This document shows, one piece after another, positions 9,925-22,085 of a stretch of DNA of 64,000 nt; position 1 is the stretch's first letter, and each line of letters begins with the position of its first letter. The position numbers and the translations under genes were made by a program. The notes below the pieces were generated by a model. It did not search any database and was not told where the DNA came from. It worked only from the letters and a program-made list of their open reading frames with translations. Origin of the DNA: Calycina herbarum (taxonomy: Eukaryota; Ascomycota; Leotiomycetes; Helotiales; Pezizellaceae); the NCBI GenBank assembly GCA_001414485.1, contig LLEY01000183.1, forward strand, positions 1 through 64,000, given 5' to 3'.

Positions 9925-10971
9925 TCATATCTTTTCATCCCTCCACAAACATCCAATCTCCTCATCCAAACTATGCTTGTCACTTATCGTTCTCTCCCCA
10001 TCTCCAAAAACTGGTTTATAGAAAGCATCATAAGTAGTCCAGAGTATCTTGAAAACAACAGCCATGACAGTGACCAACCAATTCGGAATTCTCCCCTTGT
10101 CATCAGCAAAAGCCCTGCCTAGGCCCATGATGGCTATTATTAATGGAAACCAAGTCGCCAAGAATATCACCTGGCCTAATCGCTGTCTTTTAGTCGTGAT
10201 TGTGTATGGTCTGATATTGTAGAGATAGGCAATGTATTCGGATGGCAAGGAATGTTCTTCTGCGCCATCGGTGAGCAGTTTTAGATATCGCGCTGAGGGT
10301 TGAGCATAAGATGGGTCGGGTCGCTGGACGGATGGAGAGGTTTGTCGGACTGGTTGTGATTGGAGTGTTGCAGAAGAGTTCTCGTCATCATCTGGCTCCT
10401 CTCGTGGTTGAAAAAGAGTATGTGCCTCAAATGGGGAACCTTTTGGTTCAGGATCAACAGTCTTGCCCCCGGCCGGAAGAGAATAACATGGTACAATAAT
10501 ATCTTGATAACTTGCCCCTCCACCTTCTGTTGCAATGATAGTTCGGTAGTCCTCGGGGGTTACTTCGTAAACAACGCCAATGAGACCCTTATGCCAGCGG
10601 TCCTTGTGATAATCATTCTTCTTGGGAGGGTCATTGTCGGGATCCCGAATCTTGGTGTTTGCAAAACATGGCTCTAAATATGGAATCCCGGAGAGGTCGA
10701 ATGTCAATGAGAGAGTTGGAACTTGTACATTGACTGAGGAGATTGGCTTGATTCCTCGTGTTCCTTTGAAAGTTTCGGCCGAGAGGTTAGAACCGTAGGC
10801 AAGGTAGAGGATGGTGTTTGAGGACGAAGAGTCAAGACGTTCCCGTGTTGTGCGTGGGAGAGTGGATATTGAGCCTGATGAAGAAGTACTGTATCTTCGA
10901 ACTTTTTGGACTTTTAAGATTGATGTGAAAGCTTTCTTGCCACGAGACTTAGTTTTCGCGGAGGAGGTCAT
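9925..10971 (-). CDS. Gamma-glutamylcyclotransferase-like, C-terminally membrane-anchored
   Basis: 348 residues from the ATG at 10971; the open frame continues upstream to 11442 but that part is not protein-like. After a basic Ser-rich leader the protein has the YLAYGSNL motif (about residue 57) that opens the GGCT/BtrG fold, with a conserved GVVYEVT strand and an EGGGASY stretch later; an acidic residue of the latter is a candidate for the catalytic glutamate. GGCT-fold enzymes release 5-oxoproline from gamma-glutamyl amines; GliK of gliotoxin biosynthesis is a fungal example. Unusually, the last 100 residues hold two hydrophobic segments (FLATWFPLIIAIMGLG and WLVTVMAVVFKILW), predicting membrane anchoring. 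It shares a divergent promoter with the BET2-type gene. Substrate unknown. Confidence 0.8.
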   Translation of the reverse strand: MTSSAKTKSRGKKAFTSILKVQKVRRYSTSSSGSISTLPRTTRERLDSSSSNTILYLAYGSNLSAETFKGTRGIKPISSVNVQVPTLSLTFDLSGIPYLEPCFANTKIRDPDNDPPKKNDYHKDRWHKGLIGVVYEVTPEDYRTIIATEGGGASYQDIIVPCYSLPAGGKTVDPEPKGSPFEAHTLFQPREEPDDDENSSATLQSQPVRQTSPSVQRPDPSYAQPSARYLKLLTDGAEEHSLPSEYIAYLYNIRPYTITTKRQRLGQVIFLATWFPLIIAIMGLGRAFADDKGRIPNWLVTVMAVVFKILWTTYDAFYKPVFGDGERTISDKHSLDEEIGCLWRDEKI

Positions 10972-11500
10972 TTTGAAAGCGCGAACAGGCAACACTCGTC
11001 GTAAATGAACGAATTTGATTTTAAATGATTGTGAGAGATAAACAAAAAGCGCTGTGAAACTTTTGAGATAGATAAAGTGCAGAACTATCACGATGAGATG
11101 AGATGACACGGAGATAAAGGCATTTCCAACTCGCAAATGATGGACGTGAAGCTGACCAAGACACCCACCCGCATGCCCACTCGGCACGATTCGGGCTCCG
11201 AATTCCCGCCCCGAGAATCGGCGGAAGAAAATGGTACACTTTTCGTGCGATAATGAAAGATGGAAGGATTCATTTGGTACGCGAATAAGGAGAAGGAGTT
11301 TGAAGTTATATAGAAGACTTCCAGGCGAAGTCGTTGACCTCTGTTGACTATTTTGATTGGCTGAAGCTGTTGTATCATAGTGGGTCCCTCGCATGACACC
11401 AACCCTGAGCCAACGTTTTACGGCGTAGCTACTCGAGTACACTGACAGCTAAACGCTACACATCGCTCCGATTTCTGTGATAACCTGGAACCTCCCAAAC
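10972..11500. promoter_or_regulatory. Bidirectional promoter interval
   Basis: 529 bases between the divergent GGCT-like gene and the BET2-type gene. No specific site is called. Confidence 0.5.
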
Positions 11501-12732
11501 ATGTCTTTAGTATCTGGTCCCGGTCGCGCAGGCCAAAATTCGCTACCAGATGAACTCCAGCTTGCAATCGAACCGCATGTAAAATATATCCAAAGCCTCG
11601 ATTCGGTATGACCCTCCAGCTCCGGATTTGACCCCACCACCACTGAAAGACTTCAGCGCAGGGATGAGCTCGAGTACTGGCTCACAGAGCACCTCCGACT
11701 AAATGGTCTCTACTGGGGACTTACTGCTCTTCATCTACTCGGTCGCCCCGATGCCCTTCCTCGAAACGAGACCATCGATTTTGTGTTGAGCTGCCAGAGC
11801 GAGGATGGAGGCTTTGGGGCGGCGCCTGGACATGATGCGCATCTTCTGTATACGTGTAGTGCGGTGCAAATACTTGCCATGGTAGATGGATTTGAAGAAT
11901 TGGAATCAAGAGGGAAGGGCGAGGGAGGGGGGAAACTGGCAGTTGGAAAATGTTCGTTACCTTCTGCCTGTTCCTATGCTAGGCGCATACTGAACTGACT
12001 GCCTCTCGTATAGGGATCGCGAACCTTCAAAATCGAAAGACTGGAACATTTGCGGGTGATGAATGGGGAGAGGAAGACACAAGATTTCTATATGCATCGC
12101 TGAACGGGCTGTCTCTGCTGAAAATGTTGGACCTGGTTGATGTCAATCGCGCTGTGGATTATATCATATCGTGTGCAAACTTTGACGGTGGATATGGCTC
12201 AAGTCCAGGTGCTGAATCCCACTCTGGCCAGATCTTTGCGTGCCTCGGGGCATTAAGCATCGCGAAACGAATCGATGAGGTGAACAGTGATAAGCTTGGG
12301 CGATGGCTGAGTGAACGGCAGGTTCCAGCAGGAGGGCTGAATGGCCGTCCTGAGAAACTGGAAGATGTCTGCTACAGTTGGTGGGTAGCCAGTAGTCTGA
12401 CCATGATTGGGAAGCTACACTGGATTGATGGCCCCAAGCTCACAGAGTTTATATTGAGGTGCCAGGTTTGTATTGAAGGTATCCAAATCATCACACCTGC
12501 TGACGAGGACTTTCAGGATCCAGAAATGGGTGGCATTGCGGATCGACCTGGTGATATGGTTGATGTTTTCCATACAGTGTTTGGAATTGCTGGCCTTTCC
12601 TTGCTCGGCTATCCGGGGTTGGAAGAAGTTGATGCTGTTTAGTAGGTCATCTCCTTGCCTGTCACCACTTACTTACATACTGACGAATCCAGCTGTATGC
12701 CGAAAAGTGTCATCGAGCGAGTGCTTGGCTAA
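11501..12732 (+). CDS. BET2: Rab geranylgeranyltransferase (type II) beta subunit
   Basis: Five exons (11501-11605, 11657-11951, 12014-12465, 12517-12641, 12693-12732) give 338 residues, normal for the family. The protein forms the catalytic beta subunit of Rab GGTase, which with the alpha subunit and Rab escort protein adds geranylgeranyl groups to C-terminal cysteines of Rab/Ypt GTPases in the cytosol. Prenyltransferase alpha-alpha barrel repeats are clear: [26 protein letters not shown] and the Zn-ligand region [18 protein letters not shown], followed by the final zinc ligand in [14 protein letters not shown]. The C terminus [13 protein letters not shown] matches the family and needs the last small exon, which begins inside a Tyr codon; an ORF-only reading would stop at 12642. 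All introns have GT..AG ends. Confidence 0.95.
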
Positions 12733-14633
12733 AGTAATAGCGTGTAATGAATTATGACGACTTTTGAATTCATCATTTCATCTGTATAACAGTAAGATTC
12801 TTGAAAGATATCGTCAATCTCGTAAAACCCGCTATAATTTCATATGAAGCCACTAGGCGGGTCAAGGACCCTGGTAGACTAAATCTCAGGCATAGTTTCA
12901 CTTTTAATTATTTGAACAAGGCTGAGAAAATCGAGAAGTTGAAACTACTTGGTTATTCTAAACTTGTTCTTTAAACTTGATTGTAACAACTAGACTGGGT
13001 TAAGAGCTCCAAGTTTGACAACAGCCAAAGTGGCTTAATGCTCTAGTTCCTCTGAGCACAACTCCTGCTATCTAATACCCTACTACCAAACAATTTACTA
13101 TGGTTGGAGGATACAAGGCAGGAGTAGATAAACTTACTCATCAGTATGAGGAAAAGCATGGTTCTCCAGTACTTTGTTTTTCCAAAGACTGATGAGACAC
13201 TTTTGCTGTTCAAGCAAAGAAGATCCAGCGTCAAGTCAAGACTCATGCGTTGGTTCGTGATAGAGAAATCGAATTTGAATTCGAAATCACCTTCATAGGT
13301 CTTTGTGTGCATTTACCATACTTTTATTAATCTTTCCGCTCACCTCTTTAGCTGAATGCGTTGGTGGTTCTTTCCCTCTCTGATTTTGCGCTGGCGAAGC
13401 ACGTGATGATATCCTCAGTTTCCGTCACCAGCAGCACTTAAGATCATCAACAGCCTCCAGTCAAGATAAATGCAATCGTTCCATATCTACGCGTAATCCA
13501 AGAGTCGGCTTTTCTTCTCCCATTGAGGAATTCAACTTCAAGCGTTCTTCCAAAAGCCAATTGATCGTTTTACCTACGTTGACGCGTTCCTAGGTGGAAG
13601 GGCCTTCCCGTCGTTACTTCCTCAACTCCAACTCCAACCCCAACCTTCCTGTCGTTCCTTCCTCACTTTCCCTTCGTTCCTTCCCTTTCCGACGACAACA
13701 CAACCTGGCGACTGCTTACCTTGATGGTTAGCGCGACTCCCCCTTCCACCACATGACCTCAAGCCCTCTCTTCTCCAAAGTTCTTTCCCTTCAACCTCTC
13801 CTCTCCTTCTACCACTCCTTCCAACTTTCTCTTCCACCAACGTGCCGCACCTGGGCAGACACTACCAGCTACTGCAGCTCTTGTGTGCCTGATTTCTCAA
13901 GGCGTATGGTTGATCTTGATCTCAATCTCAAAATCGCCATCAGAAACCACCTTGGATCAACGTGCTTTGCTCTGCTCACCCATGCTTGGTTGTGCACATT
14001 GCAGGTCGACTCTGGCAGCTTCAAGTGGGTTGTTCCTTTCCACGATCCCTTTGCTACCTTTGCTACCTTTGCTCCGGAGAAGGGGCGATGAAGACACGGG
14101 CTGATCACCTTGCAGCTGTTTTAGCAGAGCGGGATGCTTCGTACCTCTCGAAAAGTAACCACGACACAAGCCTTTCCTTGAGCCAGCAGCAGCGAAGAGA
14201 AACACTCTCTACGACGGATCCAGCCTGACCACCACAAACGCCAATTATCACATCAACACCCCCAGGGGCATTCTTCGAAACAGCACATATATAACTTCCG
14301 CCAGGTATGCCATTCCTACATTCTAAATCCCTCAGCACATGTGGTTCTCAAGCCTATTGAATACACTTGCAAGTCTGTGGAAGACATACCTTTCAATCTG
14401 CCAGTTCCGCAGCACTCGAAAGGTCAATTGCTTGCAGAGCTTGCAAAAATTTGGTTCTTCGCCCCCAATCTTGGCCCCTCTTGCACCTGAGAACAGTCTC
14501 TTTTTAACAGTGTTCTTGCAGAGTAGTTCCGTACAAAAGTCTGTTGTCACGCCTTCCCTTTATCTTCCCGCCATATAATCAACAAGTCCAAACTGCACAT
14601 CCTACCACTCGTTGAACAAAGACAAGACACAAG
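12733..14633. other. 1.9-kb intergenic region
   Basis: No convincing gene. Positions 13600-13840 are pyrimidine-rich on the plus strand, and 14045-14072 contain three copies of a CCTTTGCTA-type unit. The downstream part is presumably the promoter and leader of the zinc-finger gene at 14634. Confidence 0.5.
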
Positions 14634-16772
14634 ATGGATTCCAGCCTCGGAGATGTTGAGACTGATATCAAGATCGAACCAGCTATAATGCCACCCAAAC
14701 CAAGAACCAAGGCAAAGGCGAAGCCACCAAAGGCAATGAACACCATTCCTTTGGTCTGCAGCCTCTGCCCAAAGAACGCTCAATTCTCCGACACCTCCCA
14801 CCTCCTCACACATATTGCCTCAAAATCCCATTTGGCCAACCGATTCAAGCTTCAGATTCGTTCTCAGTCGGAGCCGGAGGCCAAAGATCAATTGGACAAT
14901 TTCGACCTTTGGTACCGCAACAACAATCTTGACTCCCTTCTCTCCGAGCGTATGGCTGTCAAGGAGCATAAAAGGGCAGCAAAGGATAGAAAGAACAAAC
15001 TTGCGAGCAGTCTTCCAGTTGTTGGCGGACATCGTGCAGGCCCTGTAAGTCCTCTTCTCCTAATGTGAAAGGGCACGCGAAATGTTGCTAACCAAGTGTT
15101 GACACAAAAGAAGAAAGAGGAAGAGCTTGCAGAAGACTCTGTCCTTGACCAGACACCTGTTTTCCGTGCACCAGTTCCTCGCATGAGCCTCTGGCCAACA
15201 ACTCGAAGCGGAGGCCGAGCTTCAACACCAACAGCAGATGATTGGGCAACGGATTCGATCTTTGAGACGCCAGTTGTTGCTACTCGTCGAGCAAGGAACA
15301 GAAAGAGAAAGGCCCCACCAGGTGATGAGGCGCTGGATCCTACGTACGTTGCAACTCTTCTTCTGTGGACTCGAGCTAATCTGCTTAGCATACTTGTCAC
15401 CCCAGAAAGGCTTGAGGACGAAGATAATGAGGGAAAGGCTACGGATCCTCCGGTCGATAGCGCTATTAAGCTCAAGGGTGTTTTCTGGCCAGGTATGGAT
15501 CTTTTCGACTCTGCCACCCCCGCACAGAAGAAAAGAAGAAACCAAAAGAAGGAAGTCAAAGTCTTGAAGAATCTAATGGCGATCTCAGAGGAGGTCGTAC
15601 CACTTCAGGTCAGCTATTATGCAAATGGTGAAGTTAGGGAGTCGAGAGATATCTTTGGCCCACTTTCGGATAACGAGGATCTTGTGAGTATACTTCCGGC
15701 AGCTCTCGAGCCAGCCCACCCCCTTCTCTTCACTTCGATGTTCCATTGGAAACGTCCGACTGGCCATGTTATACATTTCATTCCTCTTTGCCTTGAAAAG
15801 TCGTTCAATTCGGCCACTAACCTCCCTAGGAGCTACCTAAGGGACCAACCCCAAAGAAGCGCAAAGTCCGAAAGCCAGCCATGTCGAATGTCAGTACCAA
15901 TGCTCCTCGACTGAGAGCTCCCCGCAGAGCCAAGGCTCGTGCGAATGGAAGCCCAGAAAAATTAGCCCCCGCGATGCCATCGATGCATGCAAACCCATCG
16001 ATGCAAGCCAATACCAACCATGGACTCTTTTTGAAACCAATTCCAACCCTCAACCCTTTAGCTGCATCAGGTATGAACCATCAAAACTTTGTACCAACCC
16101 GCGAGGAAGACGAGGAGTTCAGATTGACAATGGGCAATATGGGAAACGTCAGAAAGAAGCCATTTGAGATCTTTCAAGATGCACCTGGTGATAGTCCAGG
16201 TACTGCCTTTCTCCGAGACTTCGTCTTCACAATCGCTAATGCAACCTTCCTTTAAAGGACACACAGAAAGTTCCTTGGAGGATCACCGGTTCGAGTTCCC
16301 AAGCAACGGCTTGCCTGGTAATTCATCTTCTACTACTCACGTTTCGCCAACGCCTGTTCCTAAGCCGGCACTAAGCCGTCCTGTAGTATCTGGCAAGGAA
16401 AACATCAGACCAGAAATCAGACAAACTCCGCCAGAGATGCATCCACAGTCCAACTTTCACCATCGACGTCCAACCGCACCTACGCATGCCATGTTCCCAT
16501 CTTATCCTCATATGTTCTATGATTCTTTCCACAATCCGGCAAATCCGCTGTTCAACCACGATTATGCGCGTCCTTTTACGTACCATAACCATACCAACGA
16601 CTTCAACGAAAACATGAAAGCTTCTGGATACGCTTCAAATTTCAACGGAGATTTCAGACCAATTACATCCATGACCCGTTCCACGCTTTCTCACTCACTC
16701 AATTCAATGGCAACAAGCAACACCGCCACCACTGGTGAGGCTTCTAACCATGGTTTGAGTTTCGAAATGTGA
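14634..16772 (+). CDS. C2H2 zinc-finger nuclear protein, uncharacterised
   Basis: Five exons (14634-15044, 15111-15343, 15389-15683, 15830-16199, 16258-16772) give 607 residues. One zinc finger is present at residues 42-66 (C-x2-C-x14-H-x5-H), then a charged linker. The rest is low-complexity, rich in Pro, Ser and Asn. Short linear motifs stand out: IKIE at 12-15 (a SUMO-acceptor consensus), PKKRKV at 321-326 (identical to the classical monopartite nuclear import signal) and KEN at 483-485 (a possible APC/C degradation signal). These suggest a nuclear, perhaps cell-cycle-regulated, protein. I do not recognise the family and the DNA target is unknown. The last exons depend on intron choices that fit phase and consensus. 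It converges with MSH3. Confidence 0.8.
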
Positions 16773-17024
16773 ATATCTCGAGTTTCGGGTACACACCATC
16801 AACGTCCAGGGCGTCTCTCCTTGTTATTTGGGAAAGAAGGGCATGCAGGGGCGTTTATCATTTTATTGCTTGCATTTGCTATACCATTGTTTTTGTTTTC
16901 AGCCGTATTCATTCGGGATTCTCATCAAAAAGGACATTACTCTAGGGGTGCGTTTATGAAGGAAGGACAAGGGGGTTGCCATATGCTTATTATTGCTATC
17001 GAGCATTCATTGTATTACAGGAAA

Positions 17025-20000
17025 TTATAGTTGCTCAATTCCAAGGACCAACTGGTCGAGTTGATCCAAGTTGCCCTCCTCGCTTGCAATTGTGTTGCTC
17101 ATTAATCTCGAGAGACCCGCCAGCTTCTTCTGCTTGACATTCATCTCCAGCTCATGTGACTTTAGAGTAGCAGTATCAAGTACGGCCTTTGGGATGTTTG
17201 CCAGCCTTGCAACATTCATGCCGTAAGAGCGATGAGCAACTCCCTCACCAACCTCGTACAGAAATGTAATCTCCTCCGCGCCATCTTCCTCGCTCTTCTC
17301 GGCATTAAACTTCATATGGACATTTCTCAATTCCTTGCCTTCGTCGAAGCCCTCGGCTAAGCTGGCCAACGTCTGATAATGGGTGATGAATAGGCATAAA
17401 CACCTCGTTTCCCTGACGACCCAATCTAGGACTGAGCCCGCGATGGCTACACCATCGTGTGTACTTGTTCCTCGACCTAGTTCATCGAGGATCACGAGGG
17501 AGCGGGGGGTTGCGGATTTGAGGATTGTGGATGTTTCTGAGAGTTCGACCATGAAGGTTGATTGGTTTGTGAAGAGGGAGTCGAATGCGCCCATTCGGGT
17601 GTAGATTCCGTCTAGTAGGCCTAGGTGCGCTGAGGATGCGGGGACGTGGGAGCCGATTTGGGCGAGGAGGGCTATGAGGGCTAGGGAGCGGACGTAGGAG
17701 GATTTTCCGCCCATGTTACTGTGTGGGAAGGGAGGTTAAATGGGTATATTTTTTAATTTGGGGGGGAGGGTGAGAGGGAGAGTGATATGATTGGGAGTTA
17801 GGTTACTTACGGTCCAGTAATGAGTAGAGCGCGGGTCGAGTTTTCGGCTGTGGACAAGGTTGTGTCATTAGGTATATAAGTCGAAGGCAAGAGCTGTTCA
17901 ATCATAGGATGTCTGCCGCCCACCACATCAATGCCGGGAGTATCGGAGAAAGTAGGTTTACAATATCCAGGCAGTAAAGCAATAGTAGCAAGGGAGAGTA
18001 GAGCATCAAGATTCGAAAGAGAAGAAATAGTATCTCGAAGTAAAGCGTAATGCCCACTAACCTCCGTCAACAAAGCGGAGAACGCGGAATCACAAGCTGC
18101 GGATAGGGATTCCTTGTGTTGATCTCTTTCGCGGAGCATGCGGATTACTTCTGGGGTGTGGAAACGGGAGGCTTTCTTCGTGCCGGAGATTTTTGCCCAG
18201 GAGGCGGGAACGTGTTTTAGGTCTGTGTTGGGGACTTCTATTAAGTACTCGATTCCGGAGACGCTGATGTAGGTAACTTTATTCTTGTTGAGTTTCTCAG
18301 CGGCGACCTCAAGGTGATCTGAGAGATCATGTTCTACGGCTGCGATGCCCATTTTGTGGTCCCCGATATCTTCGGTTTCGAATTCTTCGCGGAAGAAGGC
18401 GTATTTGTCATCTGTGCGAGCGGCCTCTGCGTTGAGTTTTTCGAGGATAGATATTACGGTTTCGTTTATGGTTGGGAGGGAGGCGATTGCTTCGTTGAGG
18501 AGGGGAGATTTGAAGCCTGCGTCTGAGGGATTCTTGACGTGGACGTATTCATTGGAGATTCTTTGAAGGGTTTGGAGGGAGGTTAGGAGTTCGGGGCGTG
18601 TGCATTTTCCGTAGTATATTCTGATGAGACTTCTTTCGAGGTCAGACTTTGTTCCTCGTAATAGGGAGCGTATTTTGTCGACTTTGGGGGTTTGGTGCGC
18701 GTCCTTTAGCTCTTCTACTGCGGAAACTCTTTCTTCGAGTCGCTCTTTGTCGAGAAGAGGTCGACCAACCCATTTCCGAAGGAGCCGCTGTCCAAAGCGT
18801 GTGTATGTTTTGTCTATTGTCCAAAACAAACTTCCTTTTTGGGTAAAATCTGTCTGGTTGTGATAGATCTCGAGACTGCTGAGGGTGTTGCCGTTGAGTA
18901 TCATATGTGATCGAGCACTGAATGACTGAAAGTATTTTGTCAAATCGAATACATGCTCAAGCCCGTACTCAGTCATGTGGGTTATCATAGCTGATAGACA
19001 GATAGTGACTTCTTCTGGGAGTTTCAACACCTTCTCGAGTAGATTCTGCTCCCTCTCGTTTCCAGAGCTTTGGCTGCTCTTCAATTTATCTGCGTAAAAT
19101 TGAGTGACGTGGGAAGAAGATTCGGCTGCCATTGTCTTCTTCTTTTCCATATGCTCAACACGTACTCTGTCACCAGATACATTTGTACTAGAACCGGAAA
19201 GGTGTCTTATGAGCTTGTCCGAGGCTTTGGTGAGATCTCCAACGATCAAAAATTCGCATGGTGAAATATGAAGCAATCTTGTTTCGATTTCGCTTCTCAT
19301 GAACCCGTCTTCGAAAGTGTCGTATATGATATCGCCAGTTGCCGGCTGAACTGCCAAAATTCCAACATCCACCTTTTCGTCCGTTCCCCAACCTTTGGCT
19401 TTCGATTCCGTAATACAAAGCAAATATCCAGTTGCAGGAGCAACACCTGATGAAGCATCGGTTGTTTGATCTAGCCCTTCGATATCATCGATATAGGTTC
19501 CTTTCGTCCAAACATTTGTTAATTCTCGTACAAAAGGAGCATTTCTGTTGTCTCCGGCTTTCTTTAGGGCCGCGGTTTCAGTTTGCCTCACAACTCCAAT
19601 CTTATGTCCCGCCTCAACCAGTCTTTTGGCGTGTACTCGTAATCGATGTGTTGGAAAGCTTGCTGAAGCAAAGCGGTCAAGGTGTGCCTCTGAATGATCT
19701 ATAAATTCTATCAGCATAATGCCATTGGTAAGGATAAAGTATTTGGATAACCTACGCTCATCATATCTGAATTTCCCTGGTATACATACAATACTCAATT
19801 CCTTCGCAGCAATTCTCGCATCTTCTCCAAAGAACTTGAATTTATATCCGACCTCTACAATCAAAATTGTGTCCATATGTTTCCTCTTGATATCAAGAAC
19901 CTGTAACTCGAGAGGAGTTAACTTCCCAGTCTTCGCCCCCTTTCTCTTTGTTTTCGGGGCCGGCGCATCCTCTTCCTCCTCTTCTCTGTCTTCATTTCCC

Positions 20001-20548
20001 AAAGCTTCTGTCTCGTCACTGATCTCAAAATTCCTCCGCCTGATTCGTGCTATGCTGTCCGGGTGGCCTAGCTTCTTGACGAACTGCCTATGCAATTCCT
20101 CCTTTCTCGCTTTCGTTGCGTCATCGTCTGCTTCCTCCTCTGGTATTGCCTCAACCGCAGCAGATTGACTGGACCCTGTATACAGATATCTTTCCGTTCG
20201 CTGAGAAGGCTTAGACTTGGAAGTTGTTGCTTTGCGTCCATTCGTAGTCGGGAAAAAAGAACTAGTACTTCCATCCTCGTCGCCTTTCGATCGTTTGCTC
20301 GCTCTCTCCTCTGTATTATCTACCGGCGGTCTTTTCGAAGCCCCATTCGTTATAGATCGCAGAGCTGCTTCCGGTTCGACATCACTTTCGGCATCATATA
20401 GGTTTTCGGGTGGTGGGCTGGGCTCTCTTCGTGAGGCTGGCTGTGCTTGGGAAGGCTGTGATAGACCATTGACTGTCTTTTGAGTGAAGAAACTTGCGAT
20501 TGAGGATTGTTTGGTGGGTTTGCTGGGAGTGGATTTTGGTTTACCCAT
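17025..20548 (-). CDS. MSH3: DNA mismatch repair protein Msh3
   Basis: Three exons on the minus strand (20548-19756, 19698-17811, 17718-17025) give 1124 residues, the usual length. Msh3 pairs with Msh2 as MutSbeta, which binds insertion/deletion loops in nuclear DNA. A PCNA-interacting PIP box (QSSIASFF, 14-21) lies at the N terminus. The mismatch-binding domain starts near residue 210 ([15 protein letters not shown], then [11 protein letters not shown]). The C-terminal ATPase has Walker A TGPNMGGKSS, Walker [13 protein letters not shown] and the helix-turn-helix end. The first intron is 57 nt, a multiple of three without stops, and would be read as a 19-residue insertion after KFRYDE if ignored; splicing restores [12 protein letters not shown], as in relatives. 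The second intron interrupts the Walker A proline codon. Confidence 0.95.
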
Positions 20549-20614
20549 TTTGATTAGGGTGTACAGGTAGTTTGGGTGGTTTTGGTATTACAGTGGTGTT
20601 GAGGTTTGGAGGAG

Positions 20615-20620
20615 ACGCGA
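20615..20620 (+). promoter_or_regulatory. MBF-like ACGCGA site upstream of MSH3
   Basis: ACGCGA 67 bases upstream of the MSH3 start, in a 12-base context (GAGACGCGACTG) that also occurs at 24972-24983 upstream of the gene starting at 24676. MBF (Mbp1-type) factors recognise an ACGCG core; use here is inference. Confidence 0.35.
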
Positions 20621-20783
20621 CTGCAGCGCGTGTTATCGTGTAAAGTGGTCCGTGGATATGCCGGGGTTTTGCTCCGCTTGGGCCTTTCTGTGCTCTGTAG
20701 ATTTAGTCACCTCACCCGAACCGAAATAAGATCTTACATGGCAAAAAGTATTAGATAGCTTCGATTCTGTTCATTCACCGTTG

Positions 20784-22070
20784 CTATGCAATATCAATAT
20801 CGAAGTTCTTCTCCATCCAGCTCACCACATTTACGAATGTCTTCAACCAAGCATACTCCCTCTCATCATAAGGCATACCTGTTACAGTACACCGACGAGA
20901 ACTAGCTGGGGTCCTGTAGTCATGAACACACCACCGGTCAGCGAAGAAGACGGGGACGGGTCTTTGTTCCACTCCATCATCCATCTTTGGCTATCCAATT
21001 CAAGGAACCATTCCGAGCGGCGAAGATGGACCAGTGTAAACATACATCAAGCCTTTCAACACCACGTCCAAGTCTTCCGCGATGTTCTTCGGGTAATCGT
21101 ACATCTTTGGCCAAGATTCTCCTTTCGTTTCTCCTTTCGTTTCCATCTGGCTAAGCTCTTTCCTAAGATCTTCCATCGAAAAAAATGACTCGTTCAGTTT
21201 GCTGCGTGTTGCCTCCTTTTTCGTGTCGTTCCATCTTTGCATCAGAGTCGAGGCACTGGAGTCGACTGTGTTTCCTGGTGGATGTTTGTCCATCCCCTTC
21301 AAAAATAGCCACAAATAGCGGTCATACGGCACCAGTTCAATCGTCTCAACTCCCTCTCCGCATTTGGGGATCACCATCAAATGGGGAATCTTTGGATTTC
21401 TCGAACTTTTCACTGCTGCGGCTCTCAATTGACGCGAAATATGATCCACATTGGGTCGAGGGGCATCTTGCGAAGGATCGAGTCTTCTTTTCAGTATCGT
21501 TTTCCCTGGCGATTGCGAGATCAACTCAGCCACCACCTCCAACTGATGAGCTCTCAATCCTCTTCTTGCCACCAAGGCTTGTTTGGTCCATTCCTAGACC
21601 TCTCGAAGAGTGCGAAGACGGTCAACTGGGGGGCCTGGATATGGACCTGGGCCGTAAGGTCGAAGTATATCCAGTTGATCGGTATCGAGCGTCAGATTAT
21701 CTTCGATTGCCTCGAGTAGAATTTGGGCTATCTCTCTTGGTTGCAATACAGGAATTCTCAAGAACCAGGCCGATGGCGTGCCAACTTCCGCGAACGGTTT
21801 GCGTAGGAAGGTGCATATTTCGTGGTGCAGAACAAAGTGCCGGGTTATCTCGGAGGTTCTGGCGACAGATGGGAAGAATCTCTGCAGCGTGGGATGGGTG
21901 ATGATGCAATAATTCAAGTACTCATTGTTGCGGGCCAATATTTTGAGTACCTCGACGAAAGTCAGGTCTCCAAGAACTGGACGAACAACATCGCGCGGGA
22001 GTTTTGAGAGGGTTTTGTATGAGACACTGAGAGGTTTAGGATCGACGCCCTCAAGAATTGTTGGCTCCAT
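20784..22070 (-). pseudogene. Decayed unknown gene with three in-frame stops
   Basis: A single frame from ATG 22070 to a final stop at 20784 encodes about 425 protein-like codons, interrupted by TAG at 21596-21594, TGA at 21002-21000 and TAG at 20993-20991. Text on both sides of each stop stays in frame and looks coding: helical, charged, with a SKLPRDVVRPVLGDLTFVEVLK start resembling F-box-like leaders of fungal hypothetical proteins. I tested intron solutions: the nearby GT/AG pairs break the phase, meet another stop or are too short. All three stops can derive from CAG or CGA by one C-to-T change. A tandem ETKGETKG repeat occurs near 21120-21145. The function of the ancestral protein is unknown; recent loss, a sequencing error at one stop, or an unusual splice form remain possible. 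Confidence 0.6.
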
Positions 22071-22085
22071 GATTGAATGTTGCAC

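Noticed and set aside
10972..11442. N-terminal extension of the GGCT-like frame
   Set aside because: The upstream part is open by chance; it is not protein-like and overlaps the divergent promoter. The ATG at 10971 gives a family-like start.
13043..13312. Minus-strand open frame in the 1.9-kb intergenic region
   Set aside because: No motif, no splice partner and no coding-like composition.
14339..14578. Plus-strand open frame before the zinc-finger gene
   Set aside because: Low-complexity hydrophobic text with no family likeness; most likely 5' leader or promoter.
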